In this document: one piece after another, positions 25,547-33,053 of the stretch
How positions within the stretch are numbered: position 1 is the stretch's first letter
Layout: each line of letters starts with the position of its first letter
Assembly: GCF_000196675.2 (NCBI RefSeq)
Contig: NC_015312.1
Span: forward strand, 5,472,501-5,536,500
DNA length: 64,000 nucleotides
Source: Pseudonocardia benzenivorans CB1190
GTDB lineage: Bacteria > Actinomycetota > Actinomycetes > Mycobacteriales > Pseudonocardiaceae
Reading direction: 5' to 3'
The notes under the pieces: model-generated
The model's database searches: none
The model's input: only the letters and a program-made list of their open reading frames with translations
Told to the model about the DNA's origin: nothing
Position numbers and translations under genes: made by a program

Positions 25547-28321
25547 GGCGACGTCGGTCGACGGCGGCACCCGCAGCCGGCCCGACCGCAGCACCTCACG
25601 CATCTGCTCGACGGGCAGCGGGCGGGCGAACAGCCAGCCCTGGAAGGCGTCGACACCGATGCCGCGCAAGGCCTCGAACTGCGCGGCGGTCTCCACCCCC
25701 TCGGCGACCGTGCTCCGCCCCATGGCCCGCGCCATGTCCACCACCGCGCGCGCGACCGCGTGGTCGACGGGGTCCTCCGCGATGCCGGTGACGAACGCGC
25801 GGTCGACCTTGACCGTCTGGGCAGGGAGCTCCTTGAGCCGCGCGAGCGAGGAGTAGCCGGTGCCGAAGTCGTCGACGGCGAACCGGACGCCGCGCCCGAC
25901 GAGATCGGCCATGGCCGCGAGCGCGTGCGGCGGCAGCGCGACGAGGCTCGTCTCGACGAGCTCGAGGATCAGCCGGGAGTGGTCGAGCCCGGTCGCCTGC
26001 AGCGTCCCGGTCACGAGCTCGGCGAACTCGGGGTCGCCGGGGAGCAGCCCCGCGAGGTTGACCGCGACTGCGATCTCGCCCTCCGACTGCCAGCCCGCGG
26101 CCTCGCGGGCGGCCGTGCGCAGCACCCAGAGATCGAGCTCGCGCATCAGCCCGCCGCGCTGGGCGACCGGGAGGAACTCACCGGGCGGGACCAGCCCACG
26201 GTCGGGGTGCGGCCACCGGATCAGCGCCTCGGCGCTGCGCACCCGGCCGTCGGCGGTGACCACGGGCTGGTACTCCAGCACGAGCCGGTCGTCGGCGATC
26301 GCGGCGCGCAGCTCGGCCTCGAGGCCCAGCTGGCTCGTCGCGGTGCGCACGACGACGTCGGTGGCGACACCGACCCCGCCGCGCGAGCGCTTCTTCGCCT
26401 CGTACATGGCGACCTCGGCGAACCGCAGCAGGTCCGCGGCACGCAGGTCCGGGTCGGGCGCGGGCGTCGCCAACCCGACCGACGCCGTGACCTCCACCGG
26501 GCGGCCGCCGACGGTGATCGACGTCCGCAGCAGGGCGGCGACGGTGTGCGCCAACGCCTCCGGCCCACCGGCCTCGGTGTGGTCGGAGCAGATCACGACG
26601 AACTCGTCGCCGGAGAGCCGGGCCGCGGTGCAGCCGAAGGGCAGCTCGCGCTGCAGCCTGCCCGCGAGCGTGACCAGCAGGTCGTCGCCGGCGTCGTGGC
26701 CGAGCGAGGAGTTGACGCGGGAGAAGTCGTCGAGGTCGCCGCAGACGAGCACCACGCCGTCGCGGCCGGGGCCGGCGAGCAGCCCGTCGACGAGGTGCAG
26801 CGCCGCGGCCCGGTTGGGCAGCCGGGTCAGCGCGTCGACGGTGCCCGCGCTGCGCAGCACCTCGGCCGCGCGGCGGCGGTCGGTCACGTCCTCGCAGACG
26901 ACGAGGAACAGCGGGGCGCCGTCGTCGGCGCGGGTGACGGTGACCCCGACGCCGCACCAGACGCGGGTGCCGTCGCTGCGCAGCAACGGCAGCGCGTCGA
27001 GCCGGTAGCCGTTGTCGACGCCGGGCGGGACGCGGCGCAGCCAGTCGGGCAGGCCGTCGGGGCTCAGCGGCTCCGGCTCGGCCGACAGGGCCGCCGCGGT
27101 GGTGCCGCGCAGGTCCTCCGGGACGGTGTCGAGGATCTCGCACACCGCAGGGTTGGCGTCGATCACCCGGCCGGTGGCGTCGAACAGCAGCACGCCGGTG
27201 GGCAGCAGCGCGACCAGGTCGGCGAACCGGGCACCCGCGGCCCGGTGCCGGTTCTCGGCGAGCCGCTGCGCGGACAGGTCCCGCACCGTGCCGACGAGCC
27301 GCACCGGCGTCCCGTCGTCGGCGCGCTCGACGCTCGCGCGGCAGCCGAGCAGCCGGTCGCCCGGCAGCTTGAGGTCGACGTGGTGGTCGCCGCCGCGCAC
27401 CCCGTTGCGCAGGCCCTGGCACAGCAGCGCCACCTGCTCGCCCTCGATCGGGCCGTCCGGTCCGTCGGGGTCGATGCCGGCGCCGCGGTAGAGGTCCTGC
27501 AGCGACGCGCTGCGGCGCAACGTCGCCGACGCCAGCTCGTAGGTCCACGTGCCGACCCGGGCCATCCGCTCGAGCTCGGCGATGCGTCGCGCGTCGGACC
27601 CCGAGCCCAGCTCGACGAGCATCACGACCTGGAGGTCGGCGCCCACGTCCCAGCGGACGACCCGCACGCGGACGAGCGTCCCGTCGGCGCGGATCAGCCG
27701 GGCGTCGCCGTCGGGCCCGACGACCAGCCGGCGCAGGTGCAGCCCCAGCGGCCCGCTGTCGGCGTCGCCCGGTGACCGCCCGGCGAGCTGGGTGAACGCC
27801 GGGTTGGCCCGCAGCACCCGGCCGGTCCGGTCGCACACCAGCGTCGGCGCGCCCGGCAGCGGGAGGGCGTCGGCGCCGCCCGGCAGCGGGCGGCCGAACG
27901 CGGTCTCCCGGACCCCCGGGCCCACCGGGCGAACCGGCAGCTCGGGACCGGCGCCCGGCCGTGCCGGACCCGGCCGGTGCGGCGCGGGGTGACCGGTGTG
28001 GACGGTCTCCGGCCCGGTCCCCGGCGGCGCCAGCAGGCTGCCCCGGCGCGGGTCGGTCGCCGGGTCGGCGGCGGCCGGGGCCGGCGCGGCGACCGCGACG
28101 ACGGCGTCGTCCGTTCCGTCCGCGCCGTCGTCCGGCGTACCGGGGGTCCGGTCGATGGCCCGGGCGAGCTGACCGGCGAAACGCGCGGCCTCCGGGTCGA
28201 CGGGCCCGCCCGCGGCCTGCCTCGAGCGGCGCAGATCGGCCCGCGCGACGGCCTCGGTCGCGGGGGCGTCGACCCCCGCGCCGTCCCGCTCGCCGCGGGG
28301 ACCACGTCCGAACTCGCTCAC
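25544..28321 (-). CDS. PAS-GGDEF-EAL cyclic-di-GMP protein
   Basis: A ~925-residue cytoplasmic protein without obvious membrane helices. The first ~150 residues are low-complexity and Pro/Ala/Gly rich. Three PAS-like segments follow, ending in the PAC-type CEDVTDRRRAAEVLR. The diguanylate cyclase domain has SGDEF in place of GGDEF near residue 570, a tolerated variant. The phosphodiesterase domain has EAL (AEALIRW, near 695), DDFGTGYSSL and AEGVET, so hydrolysis of c-di-GMP looks competent. GTG 28321 with GGGGGAAG upstream is preferred over the ATG at 28363. Net activity, synthesis or breakdown, cannot be read from sequence. Confidence 0.88.
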   Translation of the reverse strand: MSEFGRGPRGERDGAGVDAPATEAVARADLRRSRQAAGGPVDPEAARFAGQLARAIDRTPGTPDDGADGTDDAVVAVAAPAPAAADPATDPRRGSLLAPPGTGPETVHTGHPAPHRPGPARPGAGPELPVRPVGPGVRETAFGRPLPGGADALPLPGAPTLVCDRTGRVLRANPAFTQLAGRSPGDADSGPLGLHLRRLVVGPDGDARLIRADGTLVRVRVVRWDVGADLQVVMLVELGSGSDARRIAELERMARVGTWTYELASATLRRSASLQDLYRGAGIDPDGPDGPIEGEQVALLCQGLRNGVRGGDHHVDLKLPGDRLLGCRASVERADDGTPVRLVGTVRDLSAQRLAENRHRAAGARFADLVALLPTGVLLFDATGRVIDANPAVCEILDTVPEDLRGTTAAALSAEPEPLSPDGLPDWLRRVPPGVDNGYRLDALPLLRSDGTRVWCGVGVTVTRADDGAPLFLVVCEDVTDRRRAAEVLRSAGTVDALTRLPNRAAALHLVDGLLAGPGRDGVVLVCGDLDDFSRVNSSLGHDAGDDLLVTLAGRLQRELPFGCTAARLSGDEFVVICSDHTEAGGPEALAHTVAALLRTSITVGGRPVEVTASVGLATPAPDPDLRAADLLRFAEVAMYEAKKRSRGGVGVATDVVVRTATSQLGLEAELRAAIADDRLVLEYQPVVTADGRVRSAEALIRWPHPDRGLVPPGEFLPVAQRGGLMRELDLWVLRTAAREAAGWQSEGEIAVAVNLAGLLPGDPEFAELVTGTLQATGLDHSRLILELVETSLVALPPHALAAMADLVGRGVRFAVDDFGTGYSSLARLKELPAQTVKVDRAFVTGIAEDPVDHAVARAVVDMARAMGRSTVAEGVETAAQFEALRGIGVDAFQGWLFARPLPVEQMREVLRSGRLRVPPSTDVA

Positions 28322-28363
28322 GGCTTCCCCCACCGAAGTGCGTCGACTCTGCACCGGGAACAA

Positions 28364-28425
28364 CGAGTGACTGCTCCACTCGATGCGCGAATCTCACTCG
28401 GACGGACTACGCCGCCCCGAGTGAG
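28364..28425. repeat. Cluster of CGAGTGA motifs upstream of the GGDEF-EAL gene
   Basis: CGAGTGA occurs at 28364-28370 and 28419-28425. Its complement TCACTCG is at 28394-28400, and a one-mismatch copy CCACTCG is at 28376-28382. The rest of the 219-bp interval to the malic enzyme stop shows nothing recognisable. The cluster may be a regulatory site array. Confidence 0.4.
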
Positions 28426-28540
28426 GTACCGGGAGAACACGCACTGACGGTGATCGCCAGGGCCGACCGGTGGAAAACCCCCTGGTGAGGGACGTGAGCT
28501 GGTTCACTGTCCGTCGACAACCGGAAGTGAGCCCGGACCG

Positions 28541-29704
28541 TCAGCCCCGCTCCGCCGCCGCCGCGACGGCCGTGGCGACCGCCGTCGCCACCCGCGGGTC
28601 GAACGGGCTGGGCACGATCCGGTCGGCCGCGAGCTCGTCACGGGCGACGGCATGGATCGCGTCGGCCGCCGCCAGCTTCATCGCCTCGGTGATCCGGCGC
28701 GCGCCCGCGTCGAGGGCCCCCCGGAAGACACCCGGGAACGCGAGCACGTTGTTGATCTGGTTCGGGAAGTCGCTGCGGCCGGTCGCGACGATCGAGGCGT
28801 ACCGCGCGGCGACGTCCGGGTGCACCTCGGGGTCCGGGTTGGACAGTGCGAAGACCATGCCGCCCGGGGACATCGCGGCCAGCAGGGACTCGTCGAGCAG
28901 CGCGCCCGACAGTCCGACGAACACGTCCGCGCCCGCCATCGCCTCGGCGATCCCGCCCGTGATCCCCCGCGGGTTGGTGATCGCCGCGAGCGCGGCCTTC
29001 TCGCCGCCGCGCGCCGCGTCGACGACACCGCGCGAGTCGAGCAGGACGATGTCGCGCACCCCCGCCGCCAGCAGGATCCGGGCGCACGCCACCCCCGCCG
29101 CGCCCGCGCCGGAGACGACGACGCGCAGCGATCCGAGGTCGCGGTCGGTGACCACGCACGCCCCGCGCAGCGCGGCGAGCAGCACGATCGCGGTGCCGTG
29201 CTGGTCGTCGTGCATGACCGGGCAGTCGAGCGCCTCGACCAGCCGTCGCTCGAGCTCGAAGCACCGCGGCGCCGCCACGTCCTCCAGGTTGACCGCGCCG
29301 AAGCTCGGGCGCAGCCGCACCAGCGTCTCGACGATCTCGTCGACGTCGGTGGTGTCGAGCACCAGCGGGATCGAGTCCAGCTCGGCGAACGTCTTGAACA
29401 GCGCCGACTTGCCCTCCATGACCGGCAGCGCCGCCCGCGGGCCGATGTCGCCCAGCCCCAGCACGGCGGTGCCGTCGCTCACGACGGCGACGAGGCGGTC
29501 GGCCCACGTGTGGGTGCGGGCGACGGCGGCGTCGGCCGCGATCGCGCGGCTGACCTCGGCGACGCCGGGGCTGTAGGCGATCGCCAGGTCGCGCTGGTCG
29601 CGCAGCGACGCGGTGAGGCCCGTGGCGAGCTTGCCGCCGCGGTGGGCGTCGAAGATCTCGTCGCGGGTGGGCGTGGACAGGGGCCGCTCGGGAGCGGTGG
29701 TCAT
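28541..29704 (-). CDS. NAD(P)-dependent malic enzyme
   Basis: A 387-residue short-type malic enzyme, oxidatively decarboxylating malate to pyruvate and CO2. Seen are AYSPGVAEVSRAI, the VMEGKSALFKTFA catalytic lysine region, NLEDVAAPRCFELE metal-binding acids, PVMHDDQHGTAIVLLAAL and the Rossmann SGAGAAGVACARIL. The C-terminal phosphotransacetylase-like extension of larger enzymes is absent. ATG 29704 is preferred over longer starts because MTTAPERPLSTPTRDEIF is a normal N-terminus. The ~240 bp upstream contain a TAGCAT hexamer (29892-29887) and no gene. Confidence 0.92.
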   Translation of the reverse strand: MTTAPERPLSTPTRDEIFDAHRGGKLATGLTASLRDQRDLAIAYSPGVAEVSRAIAADAAVARTHTWADRLVAVVSDGTAVLGLGDIGPRAALPVMEGKSALFKTFAELDSIPLVLDTTDVDEIVETLVRLRPSFGAVNLEDVAAPRCFELERRLVEALDCPVMHDDQHGTAIVLLAALRGACVVTDRDLGSLRVVVSGAGAAGVACARILLAAGVRDIVLLDSRGVVDAARGGEKAALAAITNPRGITGGIAEAMAGADVFVGLSGALLDESLLAAMSPGGMVFALSNPDPEVHPDVAARYASIVATGRSDFPNQINNVLAFPGVFRGALDAGARRITEAMKLAAADAIHAVARDELAADRIVPSPFDPRVATAVATAVAAAAERG

Positions 29705-29944
29705 GACGGGTCCTTCGTCCTCGGGGTGCGGATGATGTGCGCGCGATCGCAGGGATCGTCGACGCGTTCCGTGCACCGGAGGTCGCGGGTGTCGGCCCGT
29801 TCGCGGTGCCGGACGGCCCCGCCGCGCCGGTCACCGCGGATGTCGCGGTCACAGCCGTGCGGTCGGGCAGTCGGGTACGGCCGAGAATGCTACCCACGCC
29901 GGGCGGCGACCGGCACGGTCGGCTGCGTCACGCCGTCCGGAGGG

Positions 29945-30733
29945 TCAGGCCGTCACGGACGGGCCGATCGGGTGCGCGGCGAGGAAGTCGAGGACGACGG
30001 CCGTCGCCTCCGCCTCCTGCTCCTCGAAGTACCCGTGCCGGGCGCCCGGGATGCGGTGCACCCTCGCGTCCGGGATCCGCGAGGCGAGCAGGTCCGCGTT
30101 CTCGACGACGTTGAGCAGGTCGTCCGTGCCGTGCAGGCACAGCGTCGGCGCGGTGATCGACGGCAGACCGTCCCACGAGTCGTGGCCCTGGCTCGCGCGG
30201 TAGTGCTTCGCCGCGACGGCCGGCGGGGTGCCGACGCGCCAGTCGTGGCACACGTCGATCCGCAGCCGCCGGCGCGCCCACTCCGGGCTGTGCAGGAACT
30301 CGGTCAGGTCGCCGTTCGCCGCCAGCCGCTCGTCGACGTGCGCGGGCCGCGGGACGCCGTGTGCGTCGCCGGGCGTCGTCCCGCCGAGGACGAGCGCCCC
30401 GACCCGGTCCGGATGGTCGATCGCGACCCACTGCGCGACGCGCCCGCCCATCGAGAACCCGTAGACGTGCGCCCGGTCGATGCCGAGCGCGTCGAGGACG
30501 GCGACCGCGTCGGCGGCGAAGTCCCGCGTCGTCCAGCCGCCCTCCGGGGTCTCGCTCCCGCCGGTGCCGCGGTAGTCGAACGTGACGACGCGGTGCCGCG
30601 CCGCGAGCAGCCCGGGCACCCGGCCCCACATGAGCCTGCTGGAACCCTGGCCCTGCAACAGGATCAGCGGATCGCCCGATCCGGTCTCCTCGACGTCGAG
30701 AGCGGTCCCGTCGGCGGCGTGGGCGGTCGGCAT
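29945..30733 (-). CDS. Alpha/beta-fold hydrolase
   Basis: A 262-residue alpha/beta hydrolase with the nucleophile elbow GFSMGG, a catalytic acid in LHGTDDLLN and the histidine in GARHGYFEEQ. The oxyanion region LLQGQGSSRLMWG is also clear. Similar in build to 3-oxoadipate enol-lactonases and epoxide/ester hydrolases; substrate not determined. Divergent from a VOC gene across ~94 bp. Confidence 0.83.
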   Translation of the reverse strand: MPTAHAADGTALDVEETGSGDPLILLQGQGSSRLMWGRVPGLLAARHRVVTFDYRGTGGSETPEGGWTTRDFAADAVAVLDALGIDRAHVYGFSMGGRVAQWVAIDHPDRVGALVLGGTTPGDAHGVPRPAHVDERLAANGDLTEFLHSPEWARRRLRIDVCHDWRVGTPPAVAAKHYRASQGHDSWDGLPSITAPTLCLHGTDDLLNVVENADLLASRIPDARVHRIPGARHGYFEEQEAEATAVVLDFLAAHPIGPSVTA

Positions 30734-30827
30734 GCACCCACCCTGTCACCCCGGGTCGGGCCGGCCGCGGGAGGCGTGCGCCACACCCCGCTGCCACCGG
30801 AGGTCGTCGGCAGGACAGGATCGACCG

Positions 30828-31202
30828 ATGACGACTCCGGAGAACCCCGCCCGCATCGGCAACGTCCTGCACCCCGTCCCCGACGTCGCCGCGGCCGTCG
30901 AGTTCTACGGCTCGGTCTTCGGCTTCGCGACGAAGTTCGTCGACGGCGGCCGCTACGCCGCGCTCGACGCCGGCGGCACGACGCTGGCGCTGGCCGCTCC
31001 GGAGGAGGACGTCACCGGCGGGGTCCCGGCGGCGTCGATCAAGGTCGCCGACGTCGCCGCCGCGCTCGCCGCGCTGGTCGAGGCGGGCGGCACCGTCGTG
31101 CGGGAGGCGGAGCAGGGCCCGCACGAGGTGCGCGCCGTGGCCCGGGACCCGTGGGGCAACACCGTCGTCGTCTACGGGCCGCGCCAGGACTCCCCTGGCT
31201 GA
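30828..31202 (+). CDS. VOC (glyoxalase-like) superfamily protein
   Basis: A 124-residue vicinal-oxygen-chelate fold protein: IGNVLHPVPDVAAAVEFYGS, then YAALDAGGTTLALAAPEED and the C-terminal ARDPWGNTVVVYGP. Members bind a metal or a drug; only part of the metal ligand set is obvious, so it may be a binding or resistance-type protein rather than glyoxalase I. Convergent with the following monooxygenase gene, 4 bp apart. Confidence 0.8.
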   Translation: MTTPENPARIGNVLHPVPDVAAAVEFYGSVFGFATKFVDGGRYAALDAGGTTLALAAPEEDVTGGVPAASIKVADVAAALAALVEAGGTVVREAEQGPHEVRAVARDPWGNTVVVYGPRQDSPG

Positions 31203-31206
31203 CCGG

Positions 31207-31551
31207 CTACGCGGGTTCGGACTCGCGCGGCTCCATCACGACCTCGCCCATCGGCCCCCAGCCCTCGCCGGGGAGCTCCTGGAAGACGATCTTCGGCTGT
31301 TCCGTCACCACCGACGGCAGCCAGCCGAAGAACCACTTGGCGTGCCCGGACGTCACGTGCGCCTCGCCGGCCGCCTGGTCGACGTAGTTGGCGAGGACGG
31401 TGAACTCGTTGGCCCGCTCGACGCTCTCGTAGCAGCTGAACACGAGGTTCCCGGGCTCCTCGCGCACCTGCCCGGAGTAGCGGACGATCCCCTCCAGGAA
31501 GTCCTCCCGCTTCTCCGGGCGGACGTCGATCCTGATCACGATGAAGATCAC
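31207..31551 (-). CDS. Antibiotic biosynthesis monooxygenase (ABM) family protein
   Basis: A 114-residue ferredoxin-like alpha+beta barrel of the ABM/YgiN quinol-monooxygenase type: FIVIRIDVRPEKREDFLEGI, EEPGNLVFSCYES and HVTSGHAKWFFG with the usual histidine. These act without cofactors on quinol-like substrates or act as heme-binding proteins. GTG 31551 is chosen because GGAGGCACC precedes it; longer in-frame starts lack a ribosome site. Confidence 0.8.
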   Translation of the reverse strand: MIFIVIRIDVRPEKREDFLEGIVRYSGQVREEPGNLVFSCYESVERANEFTVLANYVDQAAGEAHVTSGHAKWFFGWLPSVVTEQPKIVFQELPGEGWGPMGEVVMEPRESEPA

Positions 31552-31607
31552 GGTGCCTCCTGCGTCGGGACGGGCCACAGACATACCGCACTCCCGGCGT
31601 TCCCGAC

Positions 31608-31623
31608 GTCTCAAATCCGAGAC
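31608..31623. promoter_or_regulatory. GTCTC-N6-GAGAC dyad
   Basis: GTCTCAAATCCGAGAC lies between the divergent ABM gene and the secreted-protein operon, about 57 bp upstream of the ABM start. It may be an operator; no matching regulator is obvious. Confidence 0.35.
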
Positions 31624-31736
31624 ACGTCCTGACACGATCCGAACATCGCCCGCACCGCCGGTTCATCCGCGCTCGGCATCGTCGGCGGCGTCCGGCACTC
31701 CTCACATCGCGCCGGACCCGGACGCAGGAGGAACGG

Positions 31737-32129
31737 ATGCGAGTCAACCGATGGGTCGGTGGCCTGGTCGCGGCGGGCGTCGCCACCGGAGCACTGGTCG
31801 TCGGCACGGGAACGGCGTTCGCCGACGCCCCGCCGCCCTCGACCGCCGCGGCCTCCGCCGGACCCGCGACCCAGCGGACGTGCACGGACCGGATCCCGGC
31901 GCTGCTGGCGCGCATCGACAAGGTCACCGCGCGGATCACCGGCGACGCGGCCACCCGGGGGTCGACGGCGTGGCTGAAGGACAAGGAGTCGAAGGCCCGC
32001 GCCGCCGGTGACGACGCACTCGCCGATCTCCTCGACGCCCGCGTCGCGCACCGCCAGGAGCGGCTCGACCAGCTGGCGGCGGCGAAGCGGACCGTGCAGG
32101 ACATCCAGCAGAAGGACTGCTCGTCGTGA
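31737..32129 (+). CDS. Secreted helical protein of a two-component operon
   Basis: A 130-residue protein with a clear Sec signal peptide (VGGLVAAGVATGALVVGTGT, cleavage near AFADAP). The mature part is helical and charged, with one N-terminal and one C-terminal cysteine (QRTCTDRIP and QQKDCSS) that could form a disulfide. No family recognised. GGAGGAACGG precedes the ATG. Its stop overlaps the next start (GTGA). Location before a lipoprotein, response regulator and sensor kinase suggests a periplasmic sensing or output role, by inference. Confidence 0.75.
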   Translation: MRVNRWVGGLVAAGVATGALVVGTGTAFADAPPPSTAAASAGPATQRTCTDRIPALLARIDKVTARITGDAATRGSTAWLKDKESKARAAGDDALADLLDARVAHRQERLDQLAAAKRTVQDIQQKDCSS

Positions 32130-32299
32130 GGTCCCTGCTCGCGCTCGCCGCCGTCGGTGCCGTGCTGCTCGCGGGCTGCGACCGCGGCGGGTCCGGCGCG
32201 TCCGACCAGGTGTCCGCCGCCGACCGGGCCACGCTCTCGTCGGTGGAGGCGACGGTGGGGGCCGTCGAGTCCCAGGTCGCGAGCGACGGTGGCGGGTGA
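32126..32299 (+). CDS. Small lipoprotein
   Basis: A 57-residue lipoprotein, VRSLLALAAVGAVLLAGCDR followed by a Ser/Gly/Asp-rich tail of about 40 residues. The lipobox LLAGC is at residues 14-18. The GTG overlaps the preceding stop. No family recognised. It precedes the response regulator by about 80 bp. Confidence 0.7.
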   Translation: MRSLLALAAVGAVLLAGCDRGGSGASDQVSAADRATLSSVEATVGAVESQVASDGGG

Positions 32300-32378
32300 G
32301 CCCGGGACGGTCGGTGGCACGATCCACGCCACCGGCCGTCCCCGGCTCGTCGTGTCCGCGCCCGGAGGTGCATCGCAG

Positions 32379-33053
32379 GTGGCAGGACTGGTGCTGGTCG
32401 TCGAGGACGAGCCGGCGATCGCCGACCTCATCCGCCTCTACCTGCGCAAGGACGGATTCGGTGTGCACGTCGAGCACGACGGCGCCGCGGGCCTCGACGC
32501 GGTCCGGCGGCTCGCCCCCGTCGCGGTCGTCCTCGACGTCGGGCTGCCCGGCCTCGACGGCGTCGAGGTCTGCCGGCGGCTGCGCGCCGCCGACGACTGG
32601 ACCCCCGTCCTGTTCGTCACCGCCCGCGACGACGAGGTCGACCGCATCCTGGGCCTGGAGATGGGCGCCGACGACTACGTCACCAAGCCGTTCAGCCCGC
32701 GCGAGCTCGTCGCCAGGGTGCGGACGGTGCTGCGCCGCTCCGGCACCGGCGCCCCGCGCGAGGAGGTGCTGCGGGTGGGCGAGGTCGAGGTGCAGGTCGA
32801 CCGCCGGCGGGTGCGGGCCGGCACGACGGAGGTGGCGCTGACGGCGACGGAGTTCGCCCTGCTCGCCCACCTCATGCGCGCGCCGGGCCGGGTGTACTCG
32901 CGCGACCAGCTGCTCTCGGCGGTCTGGGGCTACACGGCGTCGTCGGGGGCGCGGACCGTCGACGTCCACGTCGCGCAGCTGCGGGCGAAGCTCGGGGACG
33001 CCAGCCCGATCCGGACGGTGCGCGGCGTCGGGTACGCGGCGGACGCCCAGTGA
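32379..33053 (+). CDS. OmpR/PhoB-family response regulator
   Basis: A 224-residue two-component regulator: receiver domain with acidic pair VVEDEP, phospho-acceptor in VVLDVGLPGLDGVE (near residue 50), Thr switch LFVTARD and the conserved lysine in DDYVTKPFSPRE. The winged-helix effector ends in VRGVGYAAD. GTG 32379 has GGAGGT 10 nt upstream and matches the expected N-terminus. Its stop overlaps the kinase start, so the pair is co-expressed. Organisation resembles MprAB-like envelope-stress systems. Confidence 0.88.
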   Translation: MAGLVLVVEDEPAIADLIRLYLRKDGFGVHVEHDGAAGLDAVRRLAPVAVVLDVGLPGLDGVEVCRRLRAADDWTPVLFVTARDDEVDRILGLEMGADDYVTKPFSPRELVARVRTVLRRSGTGAPREEVLRVGEVEVQVDRRRVRAGTTEVALTATEFALLAHLMRAPGRVYSRDQLLSAVWGYTASSGARTVDVHVAQLRAKLGDASPIRTVRGVGYAADAQ

